DNA from: Nicotiana tabacum
Lineage: Eukaryota > Streptophyta > Magnoliopsida > Solanales > Solanaceae
NCBI RefSeq assembly: GCF_000715075.1
Contig: NC_134096.1
Location: 68,825,026 to 68,889,025, forward strand
Direction of reading: 5' to 3'
Length of the DNA: 64,000 nt
In this document: positions 22,640 to 32,929 of the stretch, piece after piece
Numbering within the stretch: position 1 is the stretch's first letter
Layout of the letters: each line of letters starts with the position of its first letter
The notes under the pieces: generated by a model
Told to the model about the DNA's origin: nothing
What the model saw: the letters and a program-made list of their open reading frames with translations, nothing else
Database searches by the model: none
Position numbers and translations under genes: made by a program

Positions 22640-22711
22640 TGCTCTTAGTAAGAGTTGAATTAAGACCTCCGCTTACTAAGTGGACACTCTAACCAACTAA
22701 GCTACAAGAGC
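22640..22711 (-). pseudogene. tRNA-Thr(AGT)-like relic
   Basis: On the minus strand 72 bases fold as a tRNA: acceptor GCTCTTG pairs with TAAGAGC (one G-T), followed by discriminator A. The D-arm is TAGCTTAGTTGGTTAGAGT and the anticodon loop TTAGTAA has AGT. Against a normal plant tRNA-Thr, which ends the T-arm with GAGTTCAACTC, one base is missing in the T-stem, and the anticodon stem has an A-C mismatch. It is likely a decayed gene or the head of a tRNA-derived element. No CCA is encoded, as expected for a nuclear tRNA. Confidence 0.5.
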
Positions 22712-22801
22712 TTATTATTCTTTTATTTCAATTGAAAATAATTGATCTCTTGTTTAAGTATTACATGTGAATTTGCTATGAAATTCAAATATAGCTATAA
22801 A

Positions 22802-22989
22802 CAATGGCGGAGCCACATTGAACCAAGGGGTGTCAAGCGGCACCTCTTCGCCGGAAAATTACACTATATTGCTAGATACATTTTTTTATTTTATATATAT
22901 TTACTATACGTTGACTCCCCTTGATTTTTTGATATATCTAATTATTTATATTTTGACACCTTTTGATGAAAATTTTGGCTCCGCCACTG
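22802..22989. mobile_element. 188-bp hAT-type MITE with 8-bp target duplication
   Basis: The ends CAATGGCGGAGCCA and TGGCTCCGCCACTG are inverted repeats. The 8-bp sequence GCTATAAA lies on both sides (22794-22801 and 22990-22997), as hAT elements produce. The interior is AT-rich and non-coding. The perfect flanking duplication suggests a fairly recent insertion. Confidence 0.9.
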
Positions 22990-22997
22990 GCTATAAA

Positions 22998-23441
22998 TGG
23001 TAATTTCTGAAAGTATAGCTACCAATCGTACATACAATATATATGTTTGTTGTGTCGTGTAATTTGCTCAAAACGTTGTAGAATATTCTTTCCTTTTTTT
23101 TCTGTCAAGAAAAGTTATATAATGTCAATACGCAAATGTTAAACTTAAACATGAGTTTTGCTTTGTTGGAAATAATTTTACGGTCAATCGGTAAGGTATA
23201 TTTTTGTCAGGCTTTCTTCCCTCTTTTCACTTTTTTACTTTTCATGTGTTGGAAATTTGTAACTATTTTAAGGGAATAATCGTTGATGTTAGACTAATCG
23301 AATGCATTTTGGTTTCAGAACAAGTCAGGTCATATTCTCTGACTTAACTAGGTTAAAGTTATCAATCACTTAATCTTCATTTTCTTTGTAACTAAAGGTA
23401 TCCCTATCAATTACTTACTTTCTCATTTTAATACATATCCA
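22998..23441. other. Intergenic DNA, nothing recognised
   Basis: AT-rich, with no coding frame, inverted repeat or tandem array that I can support. Confidence 0.5.
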
Positions 23442-23609
23442 TCTATATAAAATATGAGAAGTAAATCAATATAATTATGCCAAATGCCACAACAAAAATT
23501 CAACATGTGTCAAATTTTAGGACAAAATTAGTTAAGTTAGTTAATAATTAGTTACTCTTTTTGAACTTGAATTAAAGATAATTAAATATTTATATATTCT
23601 TAAGAAAAC

Positions 23610-23675
<66 letters not shown>

Positions 23676-25080
23676 CTTCAATGTAGAAATATATAAAATG
23701 ATAAGACTAATTTGTTTTTTGAGATGAGAAAGTTTTTGAGTAATAATTCATATGGTCATACTATATGGATAAGATCATGTAACAAAATCCAACAAGTGTC
23801 AAATTTAAGGACAAAATTAGTTAGGTTAGTTAATAATTAGTTACACTTTTTGAATTTAAATTAAAAATAATTAAATATTTATATTTTTTTAAGGAAACTA
23901 CTATAAAAAATATAATTAAATAATTTCAATGTAGAGATATATAAAATTATAAGACTAATTTATTTTTTGAGATGAGAAAGCTTTTGAATAATAATTTGTA
24001 CGGTCACACTATATGGATAGATCATGTAACTAAAAATATTATAATAGATAAAACTATTATACTCATTGTATTATATCAAACTGGTAATTTATTAAAAAGT
24101 TATATGTCAATTTAATAATATTAATTATTGGATATTACAATTTAATAAGCAAGGAAAAAAAAATAAGATATAAATTTATGAGAAAATATAAAAATATAAC
24201 ACTTATAATTAGAATTATGACGAGAAAAGTCGTACATATACACATAACGAAAATCATAATAAACAAATAGTCATAAAGGAAGAATACTATAAAAAAAAGA
24301 TTTCAAGCGATAGCGTAAAAATATATATACTAATTAAATTTCATGTAGAAAATTTTAGTTAATTATTAGAACTCATAATTTCAAAATAAAAAATACAAAA
24401 ATATAAAGAAACTATTAGGATATTATACATAATATAAGTATATTATATATAAAACCCAAATTAGTAATTATTAAAAATATTAGTAAGTTTTTTATAAGAA
24501 TAATAAAAAGTTTATCTCCTTATACTTTTGATGAATTCAAAATTATAATTTAGTAAAAAAATATTATAATATTTAAATTTTCAGTAAAATGCAAAATGAG
24601 AAAACTAATCAAATATTACAGTAGAGAAAAATGTACAAAAAGAGGGGGATAAAGATAATTTTATGATATTTTTATTTTAAATTAATTAATAAATAAAATA
24701 TAAATAAATAACACTCAAGAAAATTATTAATAAATTTAGACAATTGAAGAATTATGAACAGCATAACATAAATTTAAAACAAAAATCTAGAATAAGCAAA
24801 ACATATACTTATGTTATATTAAAAGAGAAATAGTATCAAAATATTAAGCCAATACAAGTTAATAAAAAATCACATTAGTAAATGTATAGTAAGTACTTGC
24901 TAATTTAATAAAGAATAAATAATAAACAAATAATTTATTTGATTATTATATGATATGTATCCCTTGATTTTGTATAAATATTGTTATATTTATATACACT
25001 ACATTAAATAACAAAGCAAATAATTAATATTTATTAAATAATAATTATATTAGAGTGCATTGCCCGGATTCTAACACTAG
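23442..25080 (+). mobile_element. Non-autonomous Helitron-like element
   Basis: The 5' end TCTATATAAAATATGAGAAG follows an A, and the 3' end gtgcattgcccgg...CACTAG is followed by T. This fits the Helitron rules of 5' TC, a short hairpin near the 3' end, a CTRR terminus and insertion between A and T. The hairpin arm gtgcattgc(a/c)c carries one change. The 1.64-kb interior is extremely AT-rich and lacks Rep/helicase coding. It contains a 300-bp direct duplication (about 23470-23760 against 23785-24030) and a TA microsatellite. Confidence 0.7.
23611..23671. repeat. (TA)n microsatellite, about 30 units
   Basis: An uninterrupted TA run lies inside the first copy of the duplicated Helitron segment. 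The second copy has only a short AT-rich stretch at the matching place, so the run grew after the duplication or shrank in one copy. Confidence 0.9.
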
Positions 25081-25294
25081 TTAACTCGAAAAGTAAATCC
25101 TACTTCAACCGTTATATTTTCTTATTTAGAAAACACTACTGTACTAGATTTTCGTATTTGCACTTAAAAGTGAACCCACTTTGAATTTGAAGTCAATGAA
25201 AATAACAGTTTGTAATTATAAGAATATTTACTCAAAACTTTTGTGTAGACTTTGGAACACTCATGTTGCTTGATGTGTTTTTTCTCCCTTACAG
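25081..25294. other. Spacer between Helitron and TIR element
   Basis: No feature recognised. Confidence 0.4.
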
Positions 25295-27383
25295 CTTGTT
25301 TGGATGGTTATTATGTATCGTTTCATAATGTATCGTATAATATTATATTGTATTGTACCATATCATTTTGATTTATACAATGTTTGGATAGATGTATTAT
25401 TTGTCACCGTTTCATGATGTTATGCACTAACAATATAAAGAATAAACTTGCAATATTATAAAGAAAAAATAAGATACAAGGTAGAATTATTATATAAAAA
25501 GGTAGGGTAAGGATAATGATGGATATAAATTATTCATGTAATTTCATATGTAAAAAATAAGTTTTAAAAATAAAATATGAATAATGATATCCTATCCTCG
25601 CACATTTTCTAACAAATCTTGTAGGAAGAAGAAATTATGAAAAAGAAGAAAAGAGGCTAAAAGACAAGAGAATCTTCATATTCTCAAATGTGGAATATAC
25701 ATATGGGCTTATGGAAAGAGATAATTAGAGATGAAAAGGAGCATAGTTGCATATGTGGAATCTATATACGCAAGGTCACATTCGCATACATGCAACCTAC
25801 ATTTGCAAGTCTAACCCATGAAGTCAAGAATGAAAGCAAAAGAGTCATAGATGCATATTTAAAATCTATATACGCAAATGTCACATTTGCATACATGGAA
25901 TCTACATTTGCAAGTCTAACTCATGAAGTCAAGAATGGAAACAAAAGGGTCATAGATGCATGTGTGGAATCTATATTTGCAAAGGTCACATTTGCATACA
26001 TGGAACCTACATTTGCAAGATTAACTCATGAAGTCAAGAGTGAAGCATAAGTGCCATAGTTGCGTATATGAAATCTATGTACATAAAGGTCACTTTGCAT
26101 ACATGAAACATACATTTGCAAGACTAACTCATGAAGTCAAGAGTGAAGCACCAGTGTCATAGTTGCATATATGGAATCTACATACACAAAGGTCACTTTG
26201 CATACATGGATTTTACATTCGCAAAAGTGGAACATGACAAAAACTACTAATCTTTTCCTATAAATAGCAAGCTCTCTTTGTATAGATATCCAATCTTTGT
26301 AAGATAAGAACTAGTCTTAGTCTTCTTTCTTTGTAGTATAAGTATGTCCTTAGTCTTTTAAATATTTCTAATCTTCTAAATATCTTTTTTAGCTTTTCTT
26401 ACTCCATAATGGAGTAATCTCTTTTCGTTGGGATAGTTGATAAAGTTTGATATATTTTATAATACTATCTCAGCTTTTATATATTTTTGGCTTGAAACTT
26501 TTTATTTACATTTCATATTGTGCTGAAATGATGGTTTTTAATTACTCTATTATCACGTCTATATATTTATCTCTAAATTATTCATATCTTAATTTTTAAA
26601 TTTTCGCGGAGCAAAATTAATATATAATAGCTGATGAATGAAATAGTAGAGTGAAAGTAATTTTTCAGTAAACTATTATTTCAAATCAGTAATCTTGCTT
26701 GCCCCAGTTTTAATTCTCATGGAGAAATTGTTGTAGGCAAGGTTATTTATCCTTAGTAAAAATATTCTCACGAAATTTTTACTTTCTTTTAGCACAATTC
26801 AAGCAAGAAAAATATTTCGGTTTAAATGTCACTAATCTTAAGTTGATTAATTAACATAATTCTCATGGAGTGTTATTAATTGGTTATTTCTTAGTGAGCA
26901 AAATATAATTGTATTAGAAATAAGCGATTATTTTTTAAAGAAATAAATGTAGAAATTGAGATTTTATTATAGTAATATTATCAAGTGAATTCAATGATTC
27001 CCAACTCTTTATTTCATCAATTTGATTCTCTCAAATAATAGTTAAAATATTACAAGTTTATAGCATAGATTATCTAGTCTTTGTGGGACGATATCTTAAA
27101 CTATACTAGAATTTGACAGAGTATGAGCAGAAAATTCCAATACACATTGGCCTCATCAGATAACATATATAGGATCTTAATAATAAGGGCAAGATGAGAG
27201 AAAAAAAATAAGGTAACGATACAACCACACCAAATTCGTCGTTCCATAAAGTGACACTTTTCGTTGTTACGTAACGATGAATTTAACGATACAATACAAC
27301 AAAAGATAAGTAATAATCAAAATAAATATTGTATTTAAAGTAACAATACAATATAATACAACATGTAACAACCATCCAACAAG
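25295..27383. mobile_element. 2.1-kb element with long imperfect terminal inverted repeats carrying unknown cargo
   Basis: The left end cttgtttggatggttatta and, reading inward, the right end cttgttggatggttgtta form an inverted repeat. It continues imperfectly for well over 100 bases through ttgtatcgtt and tacaatacaatat-type sequence. No clear target duplication was found. The cargo has a tandem repeat (25741-26235), a TATA-like cctataaatag (about 26258), and a long non-coding stretch with ttctcatggag motifs ending near tttgtgggacgatat. It looks like a captured transcription unit or an older retroelement leader. No transposase is visible. Confidence 0.6.
25741..26235 (+). repeat. Tandem repeat of about 105 bp, five periods
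   Basis: Successive units start at ggtcacattcgcatacatg-like sequence, with spacings of 105, 105, 104 and 103 bases. The first three are in frame and give a 120-codon frame with a 35-residue repeat (VTFAYM...LTHEV). The later units lose the frame through 1-2 base changes. The unit also contains cgcaaaggtcac and catgaagtcaaga. I do not consider it a gene, but the in-frame period is noted under findings. Confidence 0.8.
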
Positions 27384-28690
27384 TTGTTAGAGATTTCAGT
27401 GTTGATTAGATTTACTTTGTTTCAATGACTGTTTTCTAATTCATGTCATTTCACTTATTTCTTGATCCAGATTTTAAAATGTGCATTTGTTTTCTGCTCT
27501 ATGAGCTATTTACATTACCAACAAGGAAACAAATCAAACAAATTGGCCCAGGTCAGATTCTTTTGTCAAGTTCAGAAAAAGCAGGCTATATTTTTTGACT
27601 CATACATCGTGCTGATAACCTTTGAGTTTCTATCCTAAAATTTCCTGTCGGTGGTTCCTTCTTTCAGATGACTTCAATAGACAGAAGAATATCAGAAAGC
27701 AGACTTGCAGGTCGCATGGCTTTTTAGACCTGGTCATTTTGCTATGGTTGGATGGGTGCTCGTGCACCTGTAGGAAAATGTTCTATCTTTAAACAAGCTT
27801 TAATTTGAGAAGATTTGCCTTTCGTCGTCTCGATGCATAGGATGGTTTAGATGTTGTATTCTTTGTGAAAAAAAACATATTGACAAGAGCATTTATTTTT
27901 ACACGAGTTGGAAAGGAATTTGAAATGGCAGTGTGGTTTAGCTGGGATATATAACCTGTAGTGCATTTGGCTTTCAAAGACAGTAAATTGCCTTTTTCAA
28001 TTCATTTGTGTACTATGCTATATGAGCTATTTACATTACCAACAAGGAAACAAATCAAACAGATTGTTAGTAGCACAGGACGGGAACATTTTTAGATTTT
28101 TAAACTACTGAACTTTCTTTCTATCTTGCGTTGTCTGCCTTTGAAGTGAATGGCTCAATTCTTTCGGTGTGTGCCCCTGCAGTGATGGATTATATTGTTC
28201 CTTGAGTCTTGCATCAAATTTGGGATTTTTCTAATTCTGCCAAAGATCTTTGCTTAATATAATCCACGTGAGGTAACTGCCCGGAGTTTGAATTTCCTCC
28301 TATTATTTGAATGATAAGATACATGATTTACATGGGAAAGTCGGAATCTTTTCACAATGCATTATTGAAATTTTTGCATCTCTTGTTGTATTCTCTTGGC
28401 TAGATTTTACCGTTGGTGAATCTTTGAAAAGTTAAGTCACTTATTGTAAGGCCATATGAATTTTTATAATTAACTCGAATTAATTTTGAATTTAAGGATG
28501 TAATTTGATTAAACCCGAGCCACATATGATTACTTAATGGTACAAAGTTACTAAAATGCTCGAGGATAATTACTTTAACAAATAAATTGAGTATGGGCTC
28601 AATAGAAATTTAATAAGAAACGAAAAGGGAATGGAAATAATGAACTTTCGTTGACTAAACCATGTTATCAAGTACACTGGGAAAATATCA
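27384..28690. other. Intergenic DNA containing a spaced 41-bp direct repeat
   Basis: No gene supported. A 41-base sequence (starting tatgagctatttacattacc) occurs identically at 27500-27540 and 28021-28061. A 62-codon minus-strand frame at 27789-27977 has no recognisable features. Confidence 0.5.
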
Positions 28691-28916
28691 TATTCATCCC
28701 TTTCCCTTTCAATTTACGTGAATCTATTTTTTTTTTAATCCGTGCCAAAAATAATGACCTATTTTCTTATTTAGAAACAATTAACCTTTATATAATGATT
28801 TATAGCCACACAAAATATATGTGTCTCATTCTACACTACAAATTCAAAAGTCTTCTATCTTTTTTAAATTTCGTGCCCAATCAAATGGGTTCACGTAAAT
28901 TGAAATGGAGTGAGTA
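28691..28916. mobile_element. MITE with tactccctccgtttcaattt-like ends
   Basis: The left end tattcatccctttccctttcaatttacgtgaatc and the right end (read inward) tactcactccatttcaatttacgtgaacc are inverted repeats, with TA at both edges. The family, with ends that read like 'ctccgtttcaatttatgtgaac', is abundant in Solanaceae as I remember it. Length 226 bp, interior non-coding; a plus-strand frame of 104 codons across it is a by-product. Confidence 0.65.
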
Positions 28917-29272
28917 CTACATTACAAAGAATGAAAGTTTGGAACTTTATGGAATAAGTGGATAATCATTTTCTCAATGATAAGTTGGTGGAACTTGTTG
29001 AAATTAGTAAATCAAAATATTACCCAATTAGATCTGACTATTTGGTTGGGAAAAGGAAAGTAAGCCAATGCATTAAATTAACATAGAATGAAAGGAACAG
29101 AAGAAACATACGAGTGATTGTCGCCTCCTTTAGTGCGTCGCATACACATGGCGTCCAAAAGATTTGAAGTCCAGCATTCTAGGCAGTGAAGTGCAGCTGA
29201 AGCGTGCTAGTTGGCTTCCAAAACTCGGAGCCTTTTAAAGACAATTACGGGAGGAATTTGATCTTTTATTTT
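28917..29272. other. Intergenic DNA, nothing recognised
   Basis: Contains a slightly GC-richer patch near 29120-29230. No gene or element supported. Confidence 0.4.
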
Positions 29273-30234
29273 TTAGGTAGGGATAAAACGGGTCAAAATG
29301 GGTTAAACTAATAGTTGGGTAATAATCCAACCCATCCCAAAAATTTCATGGGCTAAATAATGTGTCTAGCCCAACCCGCCCAAATTAACCCAAATTTATT
29401 TTTTTAATAATACCAAACTGCTCATTAGTAATAAAACATAAAAAACCTCAGGTGTTAGTAGGCTTGTATCATTTTGCCACTTTCCTTTACGTAATTTACT
29501 GAAGGAACTCTAAATATTTCCTTGTTTTTTTTCAAAGATTACTAAATATGAAATAAAATTAATACTTATATTAATATTTTAATTTAAAGCTAATATTTTT
29601 TTGATCTCCGATAGTTTATAAAAATCAAAAGTTTTACTTAAAATAATTAATATTAAATTTACAGTAACAATAAGCCACATTGTTGTAGATAAAATGATTT
29701 TGTCTTCTTGTTTATCTATGATGGAGTGGAAAGAAATTTTAACGAATTGTCAAAAAAACAATGATCAGAAAATGGTGAAAATCTTAATAAAGTACTACTT
29801 TCAGGAGATGGTCAAGAGTCTACAACCTACAAGAGGGAATGGAATTTAGAAACTGTAGGGGATATATGAAAAAGAGTTTACAATAACAACAAACAACAAC
29901 AACAACAACAACCCAGTAAAATCTCACTAATGGGGTCTGGGGAGGGTAGTGTGTACGCAGACCTTACTCTTTTTTGCTTTGCATCTTTCTTCTGAATTTT
30001 ATGGTGTTTCTATTTATCCTATGATTGTTGTTGTGATACTAATATTGTTTCCTGTAAAAAAGAATTTACAATGGGTCCACTAATAGTAGCCCAAACTGAC
30101 CCATCAGCAAGCACGGGTTGAATTGGGCATAGCTCAGAGCGTGACCCATCAACAATTTATTACTTGCCCAACCCGTTATATTCTGGGTAGGTTGAGCGGG
30201 TTGAATATGTTTGGGCTCAAATTGACACACCTAA
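29273..30234. mobile_element. hAT-like non-autonomous element with TAGGTRKG ends, disrupted by a SINE
   Basis: The left end taggtagggataaaacgggtc and, read inward, the right end taggtgtgtcaatttgagcc are similar. Both arms are rich in gggtt/aaccc-type sequence (ccaacccgcccaaattaaccc on the left, ttgggctcaaattg and gggttgaat on the right). Such elements are common in plants. A TS-type SINE piece lies inside at 29884-30057. Confidence 0.5.
29884..30057 (-). mobile_element. TS-type SINE 3' end with TTG tail, inserted in the hAT-like element
   Basis: On the plus strand (caa)n leads into cccagtaaaatctcacta, then ggggtctggggagggtagtg and gtacgcagacc. This is the reversed TTG-repeat tail and 3' body of the tobacco TS SINE. 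Flanks agagtttacaat (before) and agaatttacaat (after, 30061-30072) look like a decayed target duplication. The part after 29970 does not match a TS head, so the insertion may be chimeric. Confidence 0.6.
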
Positions 30235-30588
30235 TTTTTACATTTTAATGTACATATTCATCTATTAACATACAAAAAAATTATTTATGTATGGCAGGTA
30301 AACTTTTTCTGCAGTCAAAGAGCACAAATATTTCAAAATAAAATTTAGTGTAATATATTTTAGTTTTATTTTTAATTGATTTTTTAGCTAATATTCTTTT
30401 CAAACATATTATAGCATTTAAACAACCTCGTATGAATCTCATTATCCAAGACCTCTTGTGTCAAGATAAAGAAACTCATACTTGTCTTGTTATTTGTTAA
30501 ATTCCTTTTCCCAAAGACATGAATGAATTCTGGATTGTTTAAAGCTCTAAACCTTTTTTTTTGTGGATTAAAGCTCTATAGTCCGTTT
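30235..30588. other. Intergenic DNA, nothing recognised
   Basis: AT-rich; no supported feature. Confidence 0.4.
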
Positions 30589-30922
30589 GGCCAAGCTTTT
30601 TTTTTTTGGGTCAAAAGTATTTTTGGCCAAAAATTGAGGTGTTTGGCCAAGATTTTAGAAGGATACTTTTGAGGAGAAACAAAAGCAGTTTTTTAGAAGC
30701 AGAAAAATGTAGCTTTTCTCCAAAAGCAATTTTTTGAGAATCACTTTTGAGAAAAGTACACTTAGAATCAGTTTTCAAAAGTTTGGCCAAACATTAATTA
30801 CTGCTCAAAAGTATTTTTTAAATTAAGTAACCAAACACAAATCCATTATTACCGAAGGTAATTTTTTAAATAGCATTTCTAAAAATAAGCACATTTTATA
30901 AACTTGGTGAAACATTCGTTAG
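30589..30922. mobile_element. MITE with gtttggccaag ends
   Basis: It starts agtccgtttggccaagctttt and ends near ataaacttggtgaaacattcg, which is a decayed inverse of the start. The interior repeats gtttggccaaa, caaaagtatttt and cttttgagaa, as in a MITE family very common in Solanaceae. It ends about 285 bp before the F-box start codon and may form part of that promoter. Confidence 0.55.
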
Positions 30923-31143
30923 CATTATCTTCTTTTCATAATTTTTCCTCAAAGTTGTCTTATCATTTTAAATTGTATATTACAAGATTGAATCTCAACC
31001 ATAGAAAACGTGGGTAAAAACATGGCAAGAATTAGCAATGCTATTGACGGACAGAATTTCACTGGAGGGGATCCTTTCCCTGTACATTCTGCAAAGAAAA
31101 CCCTAGTTGTAACAAAAAAAAAAACAAAGAAGTCCTTAAAGGG

Positions 31144-31166
31144 AAGAGAGAGAGAGAGAGAGAGAG
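31144..31166 (+). repeat. (AG)n tract in the F-box gene leader
   Basis: About eleven AG units lie 40 bases upstream of the chosen start codon. GA-rich tracts are frequent in plant 5' leaders and core promoters. Confidence 0.8.
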
Positions 31167-31207
31167 TAAGGGACGGCGACGTCGAAAGCAAATCGTATTC
31201 TGTTGAA

Positions 31208-32521
31208 ATGGAGTTACCTGAAGCCGTTGTAATGGAGGTTCTGTTGCGGCTGCCATTGAAGTGTCTCTGCAGATGCAAGTGTGTCTCAAAGACCTGGTGC
31301 TCAATCATCTCTGAAATAAAAAAACTGCATTGCGTTCGCAACTTAGGCATCGTCATCTCCAATTTCGGTTGTTCAACTTCGAGCTCCTTCTTCCAATCGA
31401 GGATCGGTCTTAATATCCCTCCTCCTCATTTTATCAGGCAGCAGTTGGGTGGTGGTGAGTATGAATCTGCAGAAATTGGATTCACAGAAGTAATCAATGG
31501 CCTCTTTTGTTTCTACACTCCAGCCCCAGCTGGTGATCTTACTCTCTGCAATTACTACACTTTTGAAACAAGGAAGCTCCCGCTCCCAAAGTTTTACCGC
31601 TGGACACATAAAAGTCAATTCTATTTAGGATTTGATCCGTTGAGTGGCTCCTACAAGCTGCTTAGCCTTGGTTGCCTTCGCGATCATGATGTTGTTATTT
31701 ACCGAGAGATTCTTACCCTAGGAGGAGTGAACGACGACGAGGACATCACTATCGGTTCTTGGATAAAGATGTGCCCTGTTGATTTTCTACCAGTGATAGA
31801 TGTGTTGTTCACACCAAGTGTTTGCATTAACCAGTTTCTGTATTGGTTGGTTAAATCCAAGGACAATACCCGGAAAATACTGGCATTTAACCTTACAGTA
31901 CATCATTTCTATGATATCTCCCTCCCTAAACATCTTACAGATTTATTGACAGCCAGGATAGTGAACTTCAGGGGAAGTTTGGCGGTGGGATGCCTGGGGA
32001 ATGTCACGGCGGATGCAGTTACCCATTCAAGGAAGCTAAGGAAATTGAATCTCTGGGAATTGAATGGCTCGCGTTGCTGGCTCAAACATTCCATCACCTT
32101 ACCTGGAGAAATGGTAAGGTGTAATAGAGAGAGCTGGTGCACTGTTGGTAACCTTCCAACAGGTGAGATATTGCTGGCTAATCCTAAAGCTAATGATTAT
32201 GATGATTCTAATTTCACCCCTATTTATTCTTATGATTACTCCGCTAGAGAGTTTCAGAGGTTTGTGGTTGGCAAGTTTCCACCTTTTATGATTGCCGCTG
32301 GTGAAAAATCCTCTTTTCAGATATCTTGTGTCGAATTAGACAACAACAGTCATTCCCTTGAAGCTTTATTGCGCAAATGCCCAATATCTGCTCTCCTATA
32401 TTTGGAGAAAATTAGGAGACAAAGAGAAACGTTTGCAGAATTAATTACTATAGAGGGGGTAACCATAAGAAAAAAATTGTTCGAAGAACATGAGTATGAA
32501 ACCACAAGTGAGTCTATTTAG
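31208..32521 (+). CDS. F-box protein with F-box-associated (FBA/CPR1-like) C-terminal region
   Basis: The single-exon frame gives 437 residues. The F-box occupies residues 1-40: [20 protein letters not shown], then CKCVSKTW with the usual C-x-S-K-x-W ending. Further on are [14 protein letters not shown] (about 139-152) and WLKHSITLP (about 296-304), typical of the F-box-associated region of plant CPR1/CPR30-like proteins. Such proteins bind SKP1 through the F-box and recruit substrates to SCF ubiquitin ligases; the substrate is unknown here. The frame is open for 66 codons upstream through the AG tract. I chose the ATG that places the F-box at the N-terminus, as in the family. Length is normal and no breaks were seen. 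A tandem, ruined copy lies downstream. Confidence 0.9.
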   Translation: MELPEAVVMEVLLRLPLKCLCRCKCVSKTWCSIISEIKKLHCVRNLGIVISNFGCSTSSSFFQSRIGLNIPPPHFIRQQLGGGEYESAEIGFTEVINGLFCFYTPAPAGDLTLCNYYTFETRKLPLPKFYRWTHKSQFYLGFDPLSGSYKLLSLGCLRDHDVVIYREILTLGGVNDDEDITIGSWIKMCPVDFLPVIDVLFTPSVCINQFLYWLVKSKDNTRKILAFNLTVHHFYDISLPKHLTDLLTARIVNFRGSLAVGCLGNVTADAVTHSRKLRKLNLWELNGSRCWLKHSITLPGEMVRCNRESWCTVGNLPTGEILLANPKANDYDDSNFTPIYSYDYSAREFQRFVVGKFPPFMIAAGEKSSFQISCVELDNNSHSLEALLRKCPISALLYLEKIRRQRETFAELITIEGVTIRKKLFEEHEYETTSESI

Positions 32522-32929
32522 TAGGAGTAATATGTTTTAGTTATTTATGTCTATGCTTTATTTCTAGTGGATCGTATTTATTTTTCCATAAACAGAACTT
32601 ATGCTATGTGTTTTTGGGAGTTGTTTGATCCGGATGAACGAATCATAGTTCGCCCTTACCAAGTTATCTATTCCTCAAAAAAGATTCATTTTGTGCATTT
32701 AGTTTTTGACATCAGTTGAGCCTGTATATTTATTTATTATATGCATTCCTTTGAAGCCTTTGTGAAGGAATCAGAGTTTAGTGCACATTTATTTATAAAT
32801 TAACCAAGGTGGTCATGCTCACTTATCTAGACTTCTTCCATGTTCTGGGGATAAACTTCTAGTTCTTTATTTAAATTAATCAATGGCATGTGAATGATGG
32901 TGAAATGGTATGACCTGGAGCCATGATTG
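32522..32929 (+). other. 3' untranslated and flanking region of the F-box gene (left copy of a duplication)
   Basis: The stretch from about 32570 to 32890 aligns with 34840-35165 (tatttttccataaacaga..., gacatcagttgagcct, cagagtttagtgcacattta). The duplication unit therefore included the 3' flank. Confidence 0.7.
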
